DNA from: JBCBSZ01 sp039185015
GTDB lineage: Bacteria; Actinomycetota; Acidimicrobiia; Acidimicrobiales; Poriferisodalaceae
Direction: 5' to 3'
Length of the DNA: 64,000 bases
Assembly (NCBI GenBank): GCA_039185015.1
Contig: JBCDAU010000001.1
Span: 1 to 64,000 of the forward strand
Below, in pieces: positions 53,142 through 61,397 of the stretch (its first letter is position 1; every line of letters begins with the position of its first letter). The position numbers and the translations under genes are program-made. The notes under the pieces were generated by a model. It ran no database searches and had not been told where the DNA came from. It was given only the letters and a program-made list of their open reading frames with translations.

Positions 53142-53468
53142 ATGGGCGTGACGACCGGCGACCTCGATGCGCTCTACGGGGCGCTGGCCGACCCGACGCG
53201 ACGCAGCATCATCGAGCGCCTCCGCGGCGGCGACGTGACCGTCGCCGAGCTGCGGGCGCCCTTCGCCATGTCGGCTCCGGCGATCTCCAAGCACCTCCGC
53301 GTGCTGGAGGCCGCCGGCCTCGTCGAGCGTCGTCCGGCCGGGCGACACCGGGTGTGCCGCCTCCGGCGCGACGGGCTCGTCGAGGCCCGCACGTGGCTCC
53401 ACGACCAGACCGCCTTCTGGGACTCGACGCTCGACTCGCTCGCCGAACACCTGGGCGAGGAGCCGTGA
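53142..53468 (+). CDS. ArsR-family transcriptional regulator
   Basis: 108 residues, winged helix. LYGALADPTRRSIIERLRGGDVTVAELRAPFAMSAPAISKHLRVLEAAGLVERR is the standard ArsR HTH. It lacks the metal-binding CVC motif and belongs to the group that pairs with SRPBCC genes. The start is uncertain: ATG 53142 is shown, but a GTG at 53148 would fit a leaderless message from the promoter above. Its stop overlaps the SRPBCC GTG. Confidence 0.92.
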   Translation: MGVTTGDLDALYGALADPTRRSIIERLRGGDVTVAELRAPFAMSAPAISKHLRVLEAAGLVERRPAGRHRVCRLRRDGLVEARTWLHDQTAFWDSTLDSLAEHLGEEP

Positions 53469-53896
53469 TCGCCGAGGTCCGCCTCACCCGTCGCTTCCGG
53501 GCCTCGCCCGAGCGGATCTTCGCCGCGCTGACCGAGCCGGCCGAGCTGGTGCGCTGGTGGGGTCCGAGGGGCATCCGCACGTCCGAGGCCGAGATCGACC
53601 TTCGCCCGGGCGGGCGCTGCCGCTGGGTCATGCACCCGGATGGGTCCACCGCCGTGCTCCGGGGCACGATCCTCGACGTCCAGCCACCGACGCTGCTGTC
53701 CATGACGAACCAGTGGGACGGCGACGACGCCGAGACGGTCGTGACCTTCCGCCTCACCGCCACGCCCGATGGCACCGAGGTCGCCGTCCACCACCGCCGC
53801 CTCCCCGCGAGCCCCGGCCCCGAGGTCTTCGGCGAGGCCTGGGAAGCCGCGCTCGACTCGCTCGACCATCACCTGACCAACGAGGAACCGACATGA
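53465..53896 (+). CDS. SRPBCC (AHSA1-type) domain protein
   Basis: 143 residues. RRFRASPERIFAALTEPAELVRWWGPRG and LDVQPPTLLSMTNQWDGDD...TVVTFRLTATPDGTEVAVHH are typical of activator-of-Hsp90-like SRPBCC proteins encoded next to ArsR regulators. It would bind a hydrophobic small molecule; the function is unknown. GTGA overlap with the ArsR gene and ATGA overlap with the next gene mark a tight three-gene operon. Confidence 0.92.
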   Translation: MIAEVRLTRRFRASPERIFAALTEPAELVRWWGPRGIRTSEAEIDLRPGGRCRWVMHPDGSTAVLRGTILDVQPPTLLSMTNQWDGDDAETVVTFRLTATPDGTEVAVHHRRLPASPGPEVFGEAWEAALDSLDHHLTNEEPT

Positions 53897-54249
53897 CCAC
53901 CGACGACACCCGGCGCGTCGCCCGCCAGTACTTCGACTCCTGGACCACCCGCCAGGGACCCGACGCCCTTCGCCCGATCATGGACGATGCGTTCCGCTTC
54001 CAGGCCGGCGAGATGGTGATCGAGGGTCGCGAGGCGTTCTTCGAGGGCGGCGGGTGGCCGGACGGTGCCACGACCCGCATGGTCGCCGAGGCGTACGACG
54101 GCGAGACGGCGATGCAGATGTACGAGGCGGTGAACGGCAGCGCGTCGGTGCTCATCGCCGACCACCTCACCGTCCGCGACGGCCGCATCACCTCCGCCGA
54201 GGTGGTCTGTGACGGCGCTGCGTTCGGTGCCTTCATGTCGGCCGGCTGA
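53893..54249 (+). CDS. SnoaL-like (NTF2-fold) protein
   Basis: 118 residues. ARQYFDSWTTRQGPDALRPIMDDAFRFQAGEMVIEGREAFFEG and NGSASVLIADHLTVRDGRITSAEVVCDGAAF follow the SnoaL pattern. It is the last gene of the ArsR-SRPBCC-SnoaL operon and might share its ligand with the SRPBCC partner. No catalytic residues can be assigned. Confidence 0.85.
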   Translation: MTTDDTRRVARQYFDSWTTRQGPDALRPIMDDAFRFQAGEMVIEGREAFFEGGGWPDGATTRMVAEAYDGETAMQMYEAVNGSASVLIADHLTVRDGRITSAEVVCDGAAFGAFMSAG

Positions 54250-54346
54250 GAGGCTGTCTCGCGCTCGCTCATCGGTGCGCCCAGATCGCTCCCGGTGTGG
54301 AGCGAAGGCGGGTGCTCGTGCCCGAGATGAGGCCGGGAAGCTAGCG

Positions 54347-56350
54347 GTGCAGTTCGAGCACGTCGGGATGACCTGGCCCCTGACGACCTCAGACGGGATC
54401 GTGCTCGCTCACGTCGATCTCCGCGGTGGACACCGAGCGTGGTCGCTCGACGCGAGAGAGCCGGGCGTCGATCCGAAGCACCATCGACTCGTCTGGTCGC
54501 GGCGTGGTGTCGCGGCGCACGTCAGTGTGGGGTCGGCGTCCTACCTCGTGTACGGCGGAGACGCCGTGTGGGTACCGGTGGAGCGGCGATTGGAGGTGCG
54601 AAGCGCGATGCCGGTCGGCAGCGCCTGGTTCGAGGCGCGGTCGTGTCCGGCGCTGTGGTCTCGGTCTGCCCACCTGACGCTGGACCGCGCCGTGGTTGCG
54701 CTGCTGGAGTGGCTGCCGGCCCAGGTCGCTCGACCGTGGGCAGAGCACGTCGCCTCCGCCGTGGTCGAGGAGATCGCCGTTGCTCACAGTCGTACGCCGG
54801 CGGCGCTGCCCATGCCCGCAGATGCCGGGCTCCGCGATGTCGCCACCGCGCTCATCGCTGACCCGTCGATCGACCGGGACATCGCGGCGTGGGCCGACAT
54901 CGCTGGATACAGCGAGCGCACGTTCCGTCGCCGCTTCGTCACCGAGACCAACTGGTCGTTCGCTCGGTGGCGGCGAGAGCTGCGCATGCGGACAGCGATG
55001 TCGCTGCTGGCGGACGGTGTGTCGGTCTCGGCGACGGCGAGGCGAAGTGGCTACGCCTCGACCACCAGCTTGGCGCGAGCGTTCAAGGACGCCCTCGGCC
55101 TCCCGCCGTCACGGTTCCAGGTCGAAGGAGGCGCAGATCGACCGGCACTATGGCCGGTTTGGCCGCAGATGCGCGAGGTGATCGGTGAGGCTGGGGAGGT
55201 GACCTTCCCCCCTTTTGGCAAGCGGACCTCGCAGCCGGCTGCGACGTTGGCCGCAGTCGGCCTCGTGCTCCTGGCGGCGGCCTGCGGCACTGACACCGAC
55301 GACCCGTCGAGCTCGATCGAGCCGACCGCCGAGACCGCCGAGACCGCCGAGACCGCCGAGACCGCCGAGACCGCCGAGACCGCAGGGACCGACACCGTCA
55401 CCGGCGACGAGCCGGAGTTGGCTTCGTCGGAACCGGGCGTCGAGGTGGAATCGGTGGACGGCGACGAGCTGTCGGCCGATGGAGGTGACGCCTTCCCCGT
55501 CACCATCGAGCATCCGCTCGGGTCGACGCTGATCGATCAGCGCCCGGAACGCGTCCTGGCGGTCACCGATCAACAGGAGTTGTCGGCGCTGCTGGCACTC
55601 GGTGTCGTGCCGACGGCGTGGGGACAGCGCGACTTCTCGGGGCCCGAGCTGCCCTGGTTGGCAGAGGCGGGTGCGTACGGGCCGGACGTGGAGATCTTCC
55701 CGGTCGACAGCGATGGTGTGAACTTCGAGGAGATCGCGCTCGTCGATCCTGACCTCATCGTGGGTCAGATCGGCTTCATCAACGACGACAACGTCGAGGG
55801 CTTCGAAGCGATCGCCCCGAGCATCCCGATCGACTCACAAGACTGGCGGACCGCCCTTCGACAGGTCGGACTCGCCATGGACCTGACCGATGAAGCCGAA
55901 GCGGAGATCGCCGAGGTCGAAGCGGCTCTCGTTGACTTCGCCGCTCGAGTCCCCTTCGCCGCAGATCGTCAGGTCCAGCTCCTGGCCGCAGCAGGTCCGG
56001 CGGTCGTCCAGTTCACCAGGTTATCAGCGGTCGCAGCCGTGCTGGAAGCGGCCGGCGCACAACCGCTTCCCGAGTCGAACGGCGGCCCGCGGCCGTTCGC
56101 CAACCTGCTCTCCGAGGAGGAGCTGGGATCGGTCGAGGCCGAAGCCATCATCGTGGTCGACCTGACGGGCGCAGAGCTCCCGGCTCTCGAAGCCAACCCA
56201 CTGTGGGAGACGCTCCCGGCCGTGCAGGCCGGTCGGGTCGTCGTCTGGAGTGGGGCGGAAGCGCTGGCAGGGTCGTTCACGACACCGCTGACGGTGCCCT
56301 TCCAGATCGAGGCCGTGGAGCGCGCCCTGACGGACTTCTTCGGCGAGTAG
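54347..56350 (+). CDS. AraC regulator fused to lipoprotein-type substrate-binding protein (copy 1)
   Basis: 667 residues in one frame. Residues 1-180 are an AraC sensor (cupin-like; HHRLVWSRRGVAAHVSV, DAVWVPVERRLEV). The AraC HTH spans about 185-280: DIAAWADIAGYSERTFRRRFVTETNWSFARWRRELRM and SATARRSGYASTTSLARAFKDALGLPPSRF. Then comes a signal-anchor-like stretch (KRTSQPAATLAAVGLVLLAAACG) whose LAAAC matches a lipobox at Cys313, a (AET)n linker, and an FecB/FhuD-like binding domain (VTIEHPLGSTLIDQRPERVLAV, LVDPDLIVGQIGF). An internal GTG at 55199 could also start the lipoprotein alone. GTG 54347 follows GGAAG by 6 bases. Btr of Bacillus is an AraC-binding-protein fusion, but without a lipobox. 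Confidence 0.8.
   Translation: MQFEHVGMTWPLTTSDGIVLAHVDLRGGHRAWSLDAREPGVDPKHHRLVWSRRGVAAHVSVGSASYLVYGGDAVWVPVERRLEVRSAMPVGSAWFEARSCPALWSRSAHLTLDRAVVALLEWLPAQVARPWAEHVASAVVEEIAVAHSRTPAALPMPADAGLRDVATALIADPSIDRDIAAWADIAGYSERTFRRRFVTETNWSFARWRRELRMRTAMSLLADGVSVSATARRSGYASTTSLARAFKDALGLPPSRFQVEGGADRPALWPVWPQMREVIGEAGEVTFPPFGKRTSQPAATLAAVGLVLLAAACGTDTDDPSSSIEPTAETAETAETAETAETAETAGTDTVTGDEPELASSEPGVEVESVDGDELSADGGDAFPVTIEHPLGSTLIDQRPERVLAVTDQQELSALLALGVVPTAWGQRDFSGPELPWLAEAGAYGPDVEIFPVDSDGVNFEEIALVDPDLIVGQIGFINDDNVEGFEAIAPSIPIDSQDWRTALRQVGLAMDLTDEAEAEIAEVEAALVDFAARVPFAADRQVQLLAAAGPAVVQFTRLSAVAAVLEAAGAQPLPESNGGPRPFANLLSEEELGSVEAEAIIVVDLTGAELPALEANPLWETLPAVQAGRVVVWSGAEALAGSFTTPLTVPFQIEAVERALTDFFGE
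55331..55384 (+). repeat. 9-base tandem repeat GAGACCGCC, six copies
   Basis: Five exact copies and a sixth with one change, encoding (ETA)n in the linker between the lipobox-like segment and the binding domain. The period is a multiple of three, so copy-number change would keep the frame. Confidence 0.85.
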
Positions 56351-56506
56351 CTCGCCGTCCGGGGTCACGATGCGGGCAGCTGGCCGAGGACGCTCACGGC
56401 GACTGCGCCGACCACGAATGTCGCACGCATCGAGATGACGAGTCCAGGGTTCGCCGACCGTCGCGCTGGCGGCCAGTCCACGTAAGGCGCGGTTAACCAC
56501 CGCCGC

Positions 56507-56512
56507 TACGCT
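56507..56512 (+). promoter_or_regulatory. Leaderless-type -10 box (TACGCT) of AraC fusion copy 2
   Basis: TANNNT box 7 bases before GTG 56520; there is no Shine-Dalgarno sequence. Confidence 0.5.
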
Positions 56513-56519
56513 TCCGAAC

Positions 56520-58544
56520 GTGGGCATGGTGTCGAGTCAAGGAGTCGTGCTCACCGACGTAGGTCGACGCACTCCGCAGCTCGCTTCGGCGACGACGTCA
56601 GAGACGGTCGACCGCTACGACCCCGACCATCACCATCTGGTGTGGAGCCACAACGCCGGAGCTCAGGTCCGCACGGCGCGGCTGTCGACGGTCGTGTCCT
56701 CGCCCACGGGCATCTGGATCCCAGGAGGCCACCCGTACACGGTCGAGGCGTCCGGCGTGTGGTGGACGGCCTCCTTCGTCGTCGGCTCCTGCCCGTCGTC
56801 GTGGCGGCGCATCGCCACGATCACCCTCGACGAAGTGGTCGCCCCGATACTGGCGCACCTTCACTACCACCCGGGTCAGGACGAGTCGTCAGGGCTCTTC
56901 TCCGCCGTCGTCACCCACCTGGAGGATCACTTCGTCGCGGAGCCGTCGCCGCTCCGATTCCCGACCGATCCGAGGGCCCGCGAGGTCGCGGACGGGATCA
57001 TCGCCGAACCCGCATCAGCGCGCGACCTGCACGACTGGGCGGTCCTCGTCGGCGCAAGTGAACGGACGCTCAGGAGGCTGTTCACCGAGCAGACCGGCGT
57101 GCCGTTCCGCACCTGGAGAGGTAGAGCTCGTCTGCACGCTGCGGTGAGACTCCTCTCGAGCGGTCGGTCGGTCGGCGAGGTGGCGCGTCGCTGCGGCTAC
57201 GGATCGACGATCGCCTTCGCTCGGGCGTTCGTCCGCGACTACGGCATGACACCGAGCGACTATCTGGCTCGTCGCGAACCGGCGGCCCGCCGACCGGCGC
57301 CGCCGGTGTCTCGATCTTGGCCGGTCGAATCTCCGGTTTGGCCGCTGGGATCACCGGGCCTCCTGGAGGCTCTGTCTCATCTCGTGAACGCAGCTCAAGG
57401 AGATGAGATGACCAGCCGAGCCCGGGCGAGCGTGATCGCGGCCACGATCGGAGTCGGGCTGATCGCCGCCGCCTGCGGGAGCGAGGAGACCGCATCAGAC
57501 GCCGGGACGCCGACCGAGACGGCGCCGCGAGCGACGACCGACTCGAGCGGCCTCACCACCGAGGGCGGTTCGTCCGGAGATGGGACGTCCGGCACGGAGT
57601 CGTCGACCGACGACGTCCAGGCAGCCGACGAGGGGGACGCCGACATGACCGATACCGGCGCCGGGGGTTCGCCCGGCGATGCTGCGGCCTACCCGCGAGT
57701 CATCGAACACGCACTCGGAAGCACGGTGATCGAGACGCGCCCCGAGCTGATCCACCTGTCCGAGACGCGCCTGGCGTTCGGCAACCTGCTCGGTCTGGGC
57801 GTCGAGGTCGACATGCTCGTCCCGTTCCTCTTCGGCGACTTCCAGCCCGTACCGGAGAGCTACCTGGAGCGGGCCGACGACCTCGGCTTGGAACTCACCG
57901 AGGGTCTCGATGTCTTCAGCCTGTCGATCGAAGAGATGGTCAGGCTTGCCCCCGACCTGTTCCTGATCACCGACTACGACGCCGAGTTCATCGAGGGCCT
58001 CGACGAGCTCTCGGAACAGATCCCTGTGGTCGTTGTCTCGAGCGAGTCCCAGGAAGCGATGCTCGACGACCTCGCAGAGATCTTCGCTCTCGATCCCGAA
58101 CGTGTCGCCGAGGCCGCTCAGACCGCGTCCGACGCGCTCGCCTCGGTCAGCTTCCCCGATGACATCGAGGTGTCCGTCTTCACGTCGTACAACTTCGGGG
58201 AGCTCGAGGTCGAGGTCTACAACGAGACCTCACCGACAGGACTGCTTCTGGAGGGTGCAGGCGTCGACGTCAGAGAACAGGACCCCGTCGAGGAGCGCTG
58301 GGCCTACCTCGCCGAGGAGAGTCTTGAGCTCCTGGACGCGGACGTGATGGTCAACCTGACGACGTACGGGCCCACCGACGTGCTTGACGACAGCGTCGTC
58401 TTCCAGAACGTTCCGGCCGTCCAGGACGGGCGTTTCATCCACCTCTCGTACGACGAGTCGTTCGCGATCAACTTCCCGTCGCTGATGTCGGCACCCCTCG
58501 CTGCGCAGGCGCTCACGAAGATCGAAGCGATCGCACAGGAGTGA
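56520..58544 (+). CDS. AraC regulator fused to lipoprotein-type substrate-binding protein (copy 2)
   Basis: 674 residues with the same layout as the preceding gene: AraC sensor (HHHLVWSHNAGAQVRTARLS, GIWIPGGHPYTVEA), HTH about 180-270 (WAVLVGASERTLRRLFTEQTGVPFRTWRGRARL; GYGSTIAFARAFVRDYGMTPSDYL), then a complete lipoprotein signal sequence with IAAAC (Cys319), an acidic serine/threonine linker and a FecB/FhuD-like domain (VIEHALGSTVIETRPELIHL, LAPDLFLITD, NVPAVQDGRFIHL). An in-frame ATG at 57408 has AAGGAG 5 bases upstream, so a separate 378-residue lipoprotein can be made from the same frame. No stop separates the two halves. Ligand is probably an iron chelate, by family only. Confidence 0.82.
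   Translation: MGMVSSQGVVLTDVGRRTPQLASATTSETVDRYDPDHHHLVWSHNAGAQVRTARLSTVVSSPTGIWIPGGHPYTVEASGVWWTASFVVGSCPSSWRRIATITLDEVVAPILAHLHYHPGQDESSGLFSAVVTHLEDHFVAEPSPLRFPTDPRAREVADGIIAEPASARDLHDWAVLVGASERTLRRLFTEQTGVPFRTWRGRARLHAAVRLLSSGRSVGEVARRCGYGSTIAFARAFVRDYGMTPSDYLARREPAARRPAPPVSRSWPVESPVWPLGSPGLLEALSHLVNAAQGDEMTSRARASVIAATIGVGLIAAACGSEETASDAGTPTETAPRATTDSSGLTTEGGSSGDGTSGTESSTDDVQAADEGDADMTDTGAGGSPGDAAAYPRVIEHALGSTVIETRPELIHLSETRLAFGNLLGLGVEVDMLVPFLFGDFQPVPESYLERADDLGLELTEGLDVFSLSIEEMVRLAPDLFLITDYDAEFIEGLDELSEQIPVVVVSSESQEAMLDDLAEIFALDPERVAEAAQTASDALASVSFPDDIEVSVFTSYNFGELEVEVYNETSPTGLLLEGAGVDVREQDPVEERWAYLAEESLELLDADVMVNLTTYGPTDVLDDSVVFQNVPAVQDGRFIHLSYDESFAINFPSLMSAPLAAQALTKIEAIAQE
57397..57410 (+). 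promoter_or_regulatory. Internal ribosome binding site and start inside AraC fusion copy 2
   Basis: AAGGAG, 5-base spacer, ATG at 57408, in frame with the surrounding gene. The peptide from here begins MTSRARASVIAATIGVG, an ideal lipoprotein signal sequence. Confidence 0.65.
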
Positions 58545-58847
58545 GCCACCTGCCCGAGGGGACAGCTCGTTCGCCGCCGGCGCATCGGCAGGCAACCGCC
58601 TCGTCCTGGCCGAGGCCGCGAGTTCCAGACCGTGTCGCCTCGACGCTCATTCGCCCACGGACGGTTGTCGAGCGCTCTCTTGGCAGCCAGTTCGGTCGCG
58701 CGCAGGCTCGGGTCGAGGAGGCAGAGGTCCGATGCCAGAGTGCTCGTCGGAGATGTCGAAGTCGACGAAGGTGAGCAGCGCGTCACCGGCTGCGCCCGCT
58801 CGGTTGAAGGGCCCGGCGAAGTGGAGCCGGTCGTCGGGCTCGGCGCG
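58545..58847. other. 303-base intergenic gap between convergent genes
   Basis: No gene with a start codon is supported. On the minus strand the frame of the MalT-like gene stays open for 66 codons past its TAA (58650-58847). Its first half is protein-like (RLHFAGPFNRAGAAGDALLTFV then DFDISDEH), so it may be the rest of a formerly longer protein or a gene remnant. No clear terminator hairpin was seen. Confidence 0.3.
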
Positions 58848-61025
58848 TTAGAGCAGGTCGTTGTCGCGGGCTGCTTGGACGGCGGCTTTGCGGTCGCCGG
58901 TGCCGAGTTTGCGGTAGATCGCCTTGCAGTGGGTCTTCACGGTGTTGAGCGAGACGTAGAGCTCGTTGGCGATCTCGCGCTGCGACATCGGCGAGGGGAG
59001 ATAGCGCAGGACGGCGAGTTCTCTGTCGGTCAGGTCGTCGACGAGCTCCGGCGTGACGGGTTGCGGTGTGCTGAGTTGGTGGCGGGCCTCGACCCGGTCG
59101 AGGTATCGGCCGGCGATGCCTGGATCCGGGCACCCGTCGATGATGCGTCTCGCCTCCGCGATGAGCGCAGCGCCCTCGGCGTGACCGTGATGGCTGAGAA
59201 CGTCGCCGCCACCGGCGAGCACGTAGGCGCGCAAGATGGGTTCGTGTGAGCGGCTGACGGACTCCACGCCCCGTGTGGCAGCGGCGACTGCCTCGTCGGG
59301 CTCCTCGGTCGTGCGAGCGAGAACGCTGTGAGCGAGCGCCGTCTGGGTGAGGTCGCCGAGACCGAGATGGGCGATGAGGTCGAGGGCACGGGCGGCTTCT
59401 GTCCGAGCTGCGGTGGTGTCGTTGCGTTCGATGTGGGCGATCGCCGAGAAGACGGGCGCGACGACTTGCACGTAGAGGTGCCCCTCGTCGGGCGCCATCC
59501 GCTCGGCCTGTTCGAGGAACGGGCGGGCACCGTCGAAGTCTCCGGCCCAGATGCGCGCACCGGCGAGTGCCATGGCCTGGGTTGACTCGAAGGGTTCACT
59601 GGCGCCGCGAGCTTCGCTGAGAGCGTTGGCGACGTTGCCGGTCGCCAGGTCGGTCATGATCGCGAGTGCGACGCTGAGCGCGGCTTCATCGTTGCTGGGG
59701 TTCAGCGTGCGGGCCCGTTCCACGCAGCGGTGTGACTCGGCGTAGTGCCCGGTGAACAGCGCGATCCACCCCTTCACCACCAGTGCGCCGGCGTGCTCTT
59801 CTGCGAGCGGTCCCAACCGGGCGACCTGATCGGCGACGGTGCTGAGCTGGCCTCGGTTCATCAGCTCGGTCGCCTCGTCGTAGATGAGGTCCGCAGCGAT
59901 GGCGAGTTCGTCGGCCTCGAGATAGTGCTCGACGGCATCGTGGGCGTTCCCTGCCTCGTGATGCCAGCGTGCGGCCTGCCGGTGCGCATCGGTGAAGTCA
60001 CTGGACGATTGCTCGGCGTCGAGGCGGAGCACGTCGCCGAGGAGGTGGTGGTAGCGAAACCAGGTGTTGGTCCGATCGAGGCTGATGAGCAGCTGATTGG
60101 TCGCTGCGGTCTCGTTCAGCCAGCGGGCGCCGTCGCTCGTGCCGCAGACGGCATCGATGAGCGGTCCGCACATGCGATCGAGCACGGCGGTGCGCATCAT
60201 CCGGCTTCGATCGGCTTCGTCGACCTGCGACAGATACTCGTCGGTGAGGTAATCGACCACGAGGCGGTCGTCACCCTGGAACGCTTGCACGAAGGCGTCG
60301 TGATCGTCGCTGGTTCGCAGCGACAGTCCAGCGAGCACCAGGCCGGCGGCCCATCCCTCGGTGCGCTCACAGAGCGCGTCGGCGTGGTCGAGCGTGACGG
60401 CGGGGTCGGCGTCGCGAAGCAACAGTTGCGCTTCGGTCGGAGCGAAGCTCAGCGCGTCGGCGCGCACCTCGACGAGCTGTGATCGCACCCGCAGCCTCGA
60501 CAGCCGGATCGACGGATCGACGCGAGTCACCAGCACCAGCATGAACGTCGGAGGCGCGAGTCCGATCAGCGCGTCGATCGCGTCGTCGATGGCCGGGTTC
60601 GCAACCAGGTGATAGTCGTCGATCACCAAGGTCACCGGGGCGCTGCTCGCGAGCACGTTCGCGAGCCGCTCCAGCAACGGCCCTGCATCGCCGGCTGCGG
60701 CGGAAACGGCGGGCCCGACCGTCTCGACGATGTCAGGCAGCAGGCCGGCCAGGGCACCGACCAGATGACCCCAGAACCGGGCCGGATCCCGGTCGGCGGG
60801 ATCGACCTGCAGCCAGGCGCAGTCGCCTCTCGTTGCTTGCCACCCCGCGACCAGTGTTGATTTCCCGAAACCTGCCGGCGCGCTGACCAGGACCACTCGA
60901 ACCGATGAATCGGCACCTGCGGCATCCAACACGGCGTGCAGACGCGGCCGGTCGATGAGCTGGTGCGGCAGGGTGGGAGCCGTCAGCTTCGTCGCTACGA
61001 GCGCCCTGTCGCCGTCCGCCTCCAC
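58848..61025 (-). CDS. MalT-like LuxR-family transcriptional regulator
   Basis: 725 residues. N-terminal STAND ATPase: TKLTAPTLPHQLIDRPRLHAVLD, Walker A LVSAPAGFGKSTLVAGW near residue 50, Walker B TLVIDDYHLV. Winged-helix and TPR region about 270-640 (FRYHHLLGDVLRLDAE is the MalT-type segment). C-terminal LuxR HTH: LTDRELAVLRYLPSPMSQREIA and LYVSLNTVKTHCKAIYRKLG. It should activate target genes when it binds a small ligand and ATP. GTG 61025 follows TATGCT by 6 bases. It is divergent from the small membrane-protein operon, with a 16-base palindrome between them. Confidence 0.95.
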   Translation of the reverse strand: MEADGDRALVATKLTAPTLPHQLIDRPRLHAVLDAAGADSSVRVVLVSAPAGFGKSTLVAGWQATRGDCAWLQVDPADRDPARFWGHLVGALAGLLPDIVETVGPAVSAAAGDAGPLLERLANVLASSAPVTLVIDDYHLVANPAIDDAIDALIGLAPPTFMLVLVTRVDPSIRLSRLRVRSQLVEVRADALSFAPTEAQLLLRDADPAVTLDHADALCERTEGWAAGLVLAGLSLRTSDDHDAFVQAFQGDDRLVVDYLTDEYLSQVDEADRSRMMRTAVLDRMCGPLIDAVCGTSDGARWLNETAATNQLLISLDRTNTWFRYHHLLGDVLRLDAEQSSSDFTDAHRQAARWHHEAGNAHDAVEHYLEADELAIAADLIYDEATELMNRGQLSTVADQVARLGPLAEEHAGALVVKGWIALFTGHYAESHRCVERARTLNPSNDEAALSVALAIMTDLATGNVANALSEARGASEPFESTQAMALAGARIWAGDFDGARPFLEQAERMAPDEGHLYVQVVAPVFSAIAHIERNDTTAARTEAARALDLIAHLGLGDLTQTALAHSVLARTTEEPDEAVAAATRGVESVSRSHEPILRAYVLAGGGDVLSHHGHAEGAALIAEARRIIDGCPDPGIAGRYLDRVEARHQLSTPQPVTPELVDDLTDRELAVLRYLPSPMSQREIANELYVSLNTVKTHCKAIYRKLGTGDRKAAVQAARDNDLL

Positions 61026-61031
61026 GATCGG

Positions 61032-61037
61032 AGCATA
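61032..61037 (-). promoter_or_regulatory. Leaderless-type -10 box (TATGCT) of the MalT-like gene
   Basis: TANNNT box 6 bases before the GTG at 61025. Confidence 0.5.
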
Positions 61038-61076
61038 TGGGCGCCACTGCCGTGCCGATCAGCTTCGACGCACGGA

Positions 61077-61092
61077 TCTCACCCGGGTGAGA
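61077..61092. promoter_or_regulatory. Perfect 16-base palindrome TCTCACCCGGGTGAGA
   Basis: Lies midway between the divergent MalT-like regulator and the operon starting at 61143. It is a strong candidate operator, probably for that regulator or for another dimeric repressor. Confidence 0.55.
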
Positions 61093-61142
61093 CCCCGCCA
61101 CGAGTGAAGACTTCTCGCACGGTCGCCAGCGATGGTGGAGCC

Positions 61143-61397
61143 ATGAACGAGCCGGTCCGGTACGAGATCGTCATCAAGGGGAACGCCAGCAAGCGACTGC
61201 TGGGTGCGCTCCGAGACGACTTCGCGATCGAGGCCACCGATGCCGGAACGACTCGCATGACCGGGGCGATCCGTGATGCCGCTCACCTCCACGGGATCGT
61301 CATCCACATGACGTCGCTGGCGATCGAGATCGTCAGCCTCGCTCGGCTCGGACCGGATCGTGTGCAACCCACCAACCCACCTGAGAGGCAGTCATGA
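61143..61397 (+). CDS. Small protein of unknown function
   Basis: 84 residues: a beta-alpha-beta-like soluble protein. RYEIVIKGNASKRLLGALRDDFAIEATDAGTTRMTGAIRDAAHLHGIVIHMTSLAIEIVSLARL. The pattern is typical of small actinobacterial proteins found beside DUF4386-like or other membrane proteins and regulators. No motif is recognised. The ATG follows GGTGGAG by about 3 bases. Its last 4 bases overlap the next gene (ATGA). Confidence 0.75.
   Translation: MNEPVRYEIVIKGNASKRLLGALRDDFAIEATDAGTTRMTGAIRDAAHLHGIVIHMTSLAIEIVSLARLGPDRVQPTNPPERQS

Noticed and set aside
55321..55390. CRISPR-like short repeats
   Set aside because: 9-base units with no spacers, coding for a linker; a microsatellite, not CRISPR. 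No other array was seen in the window.
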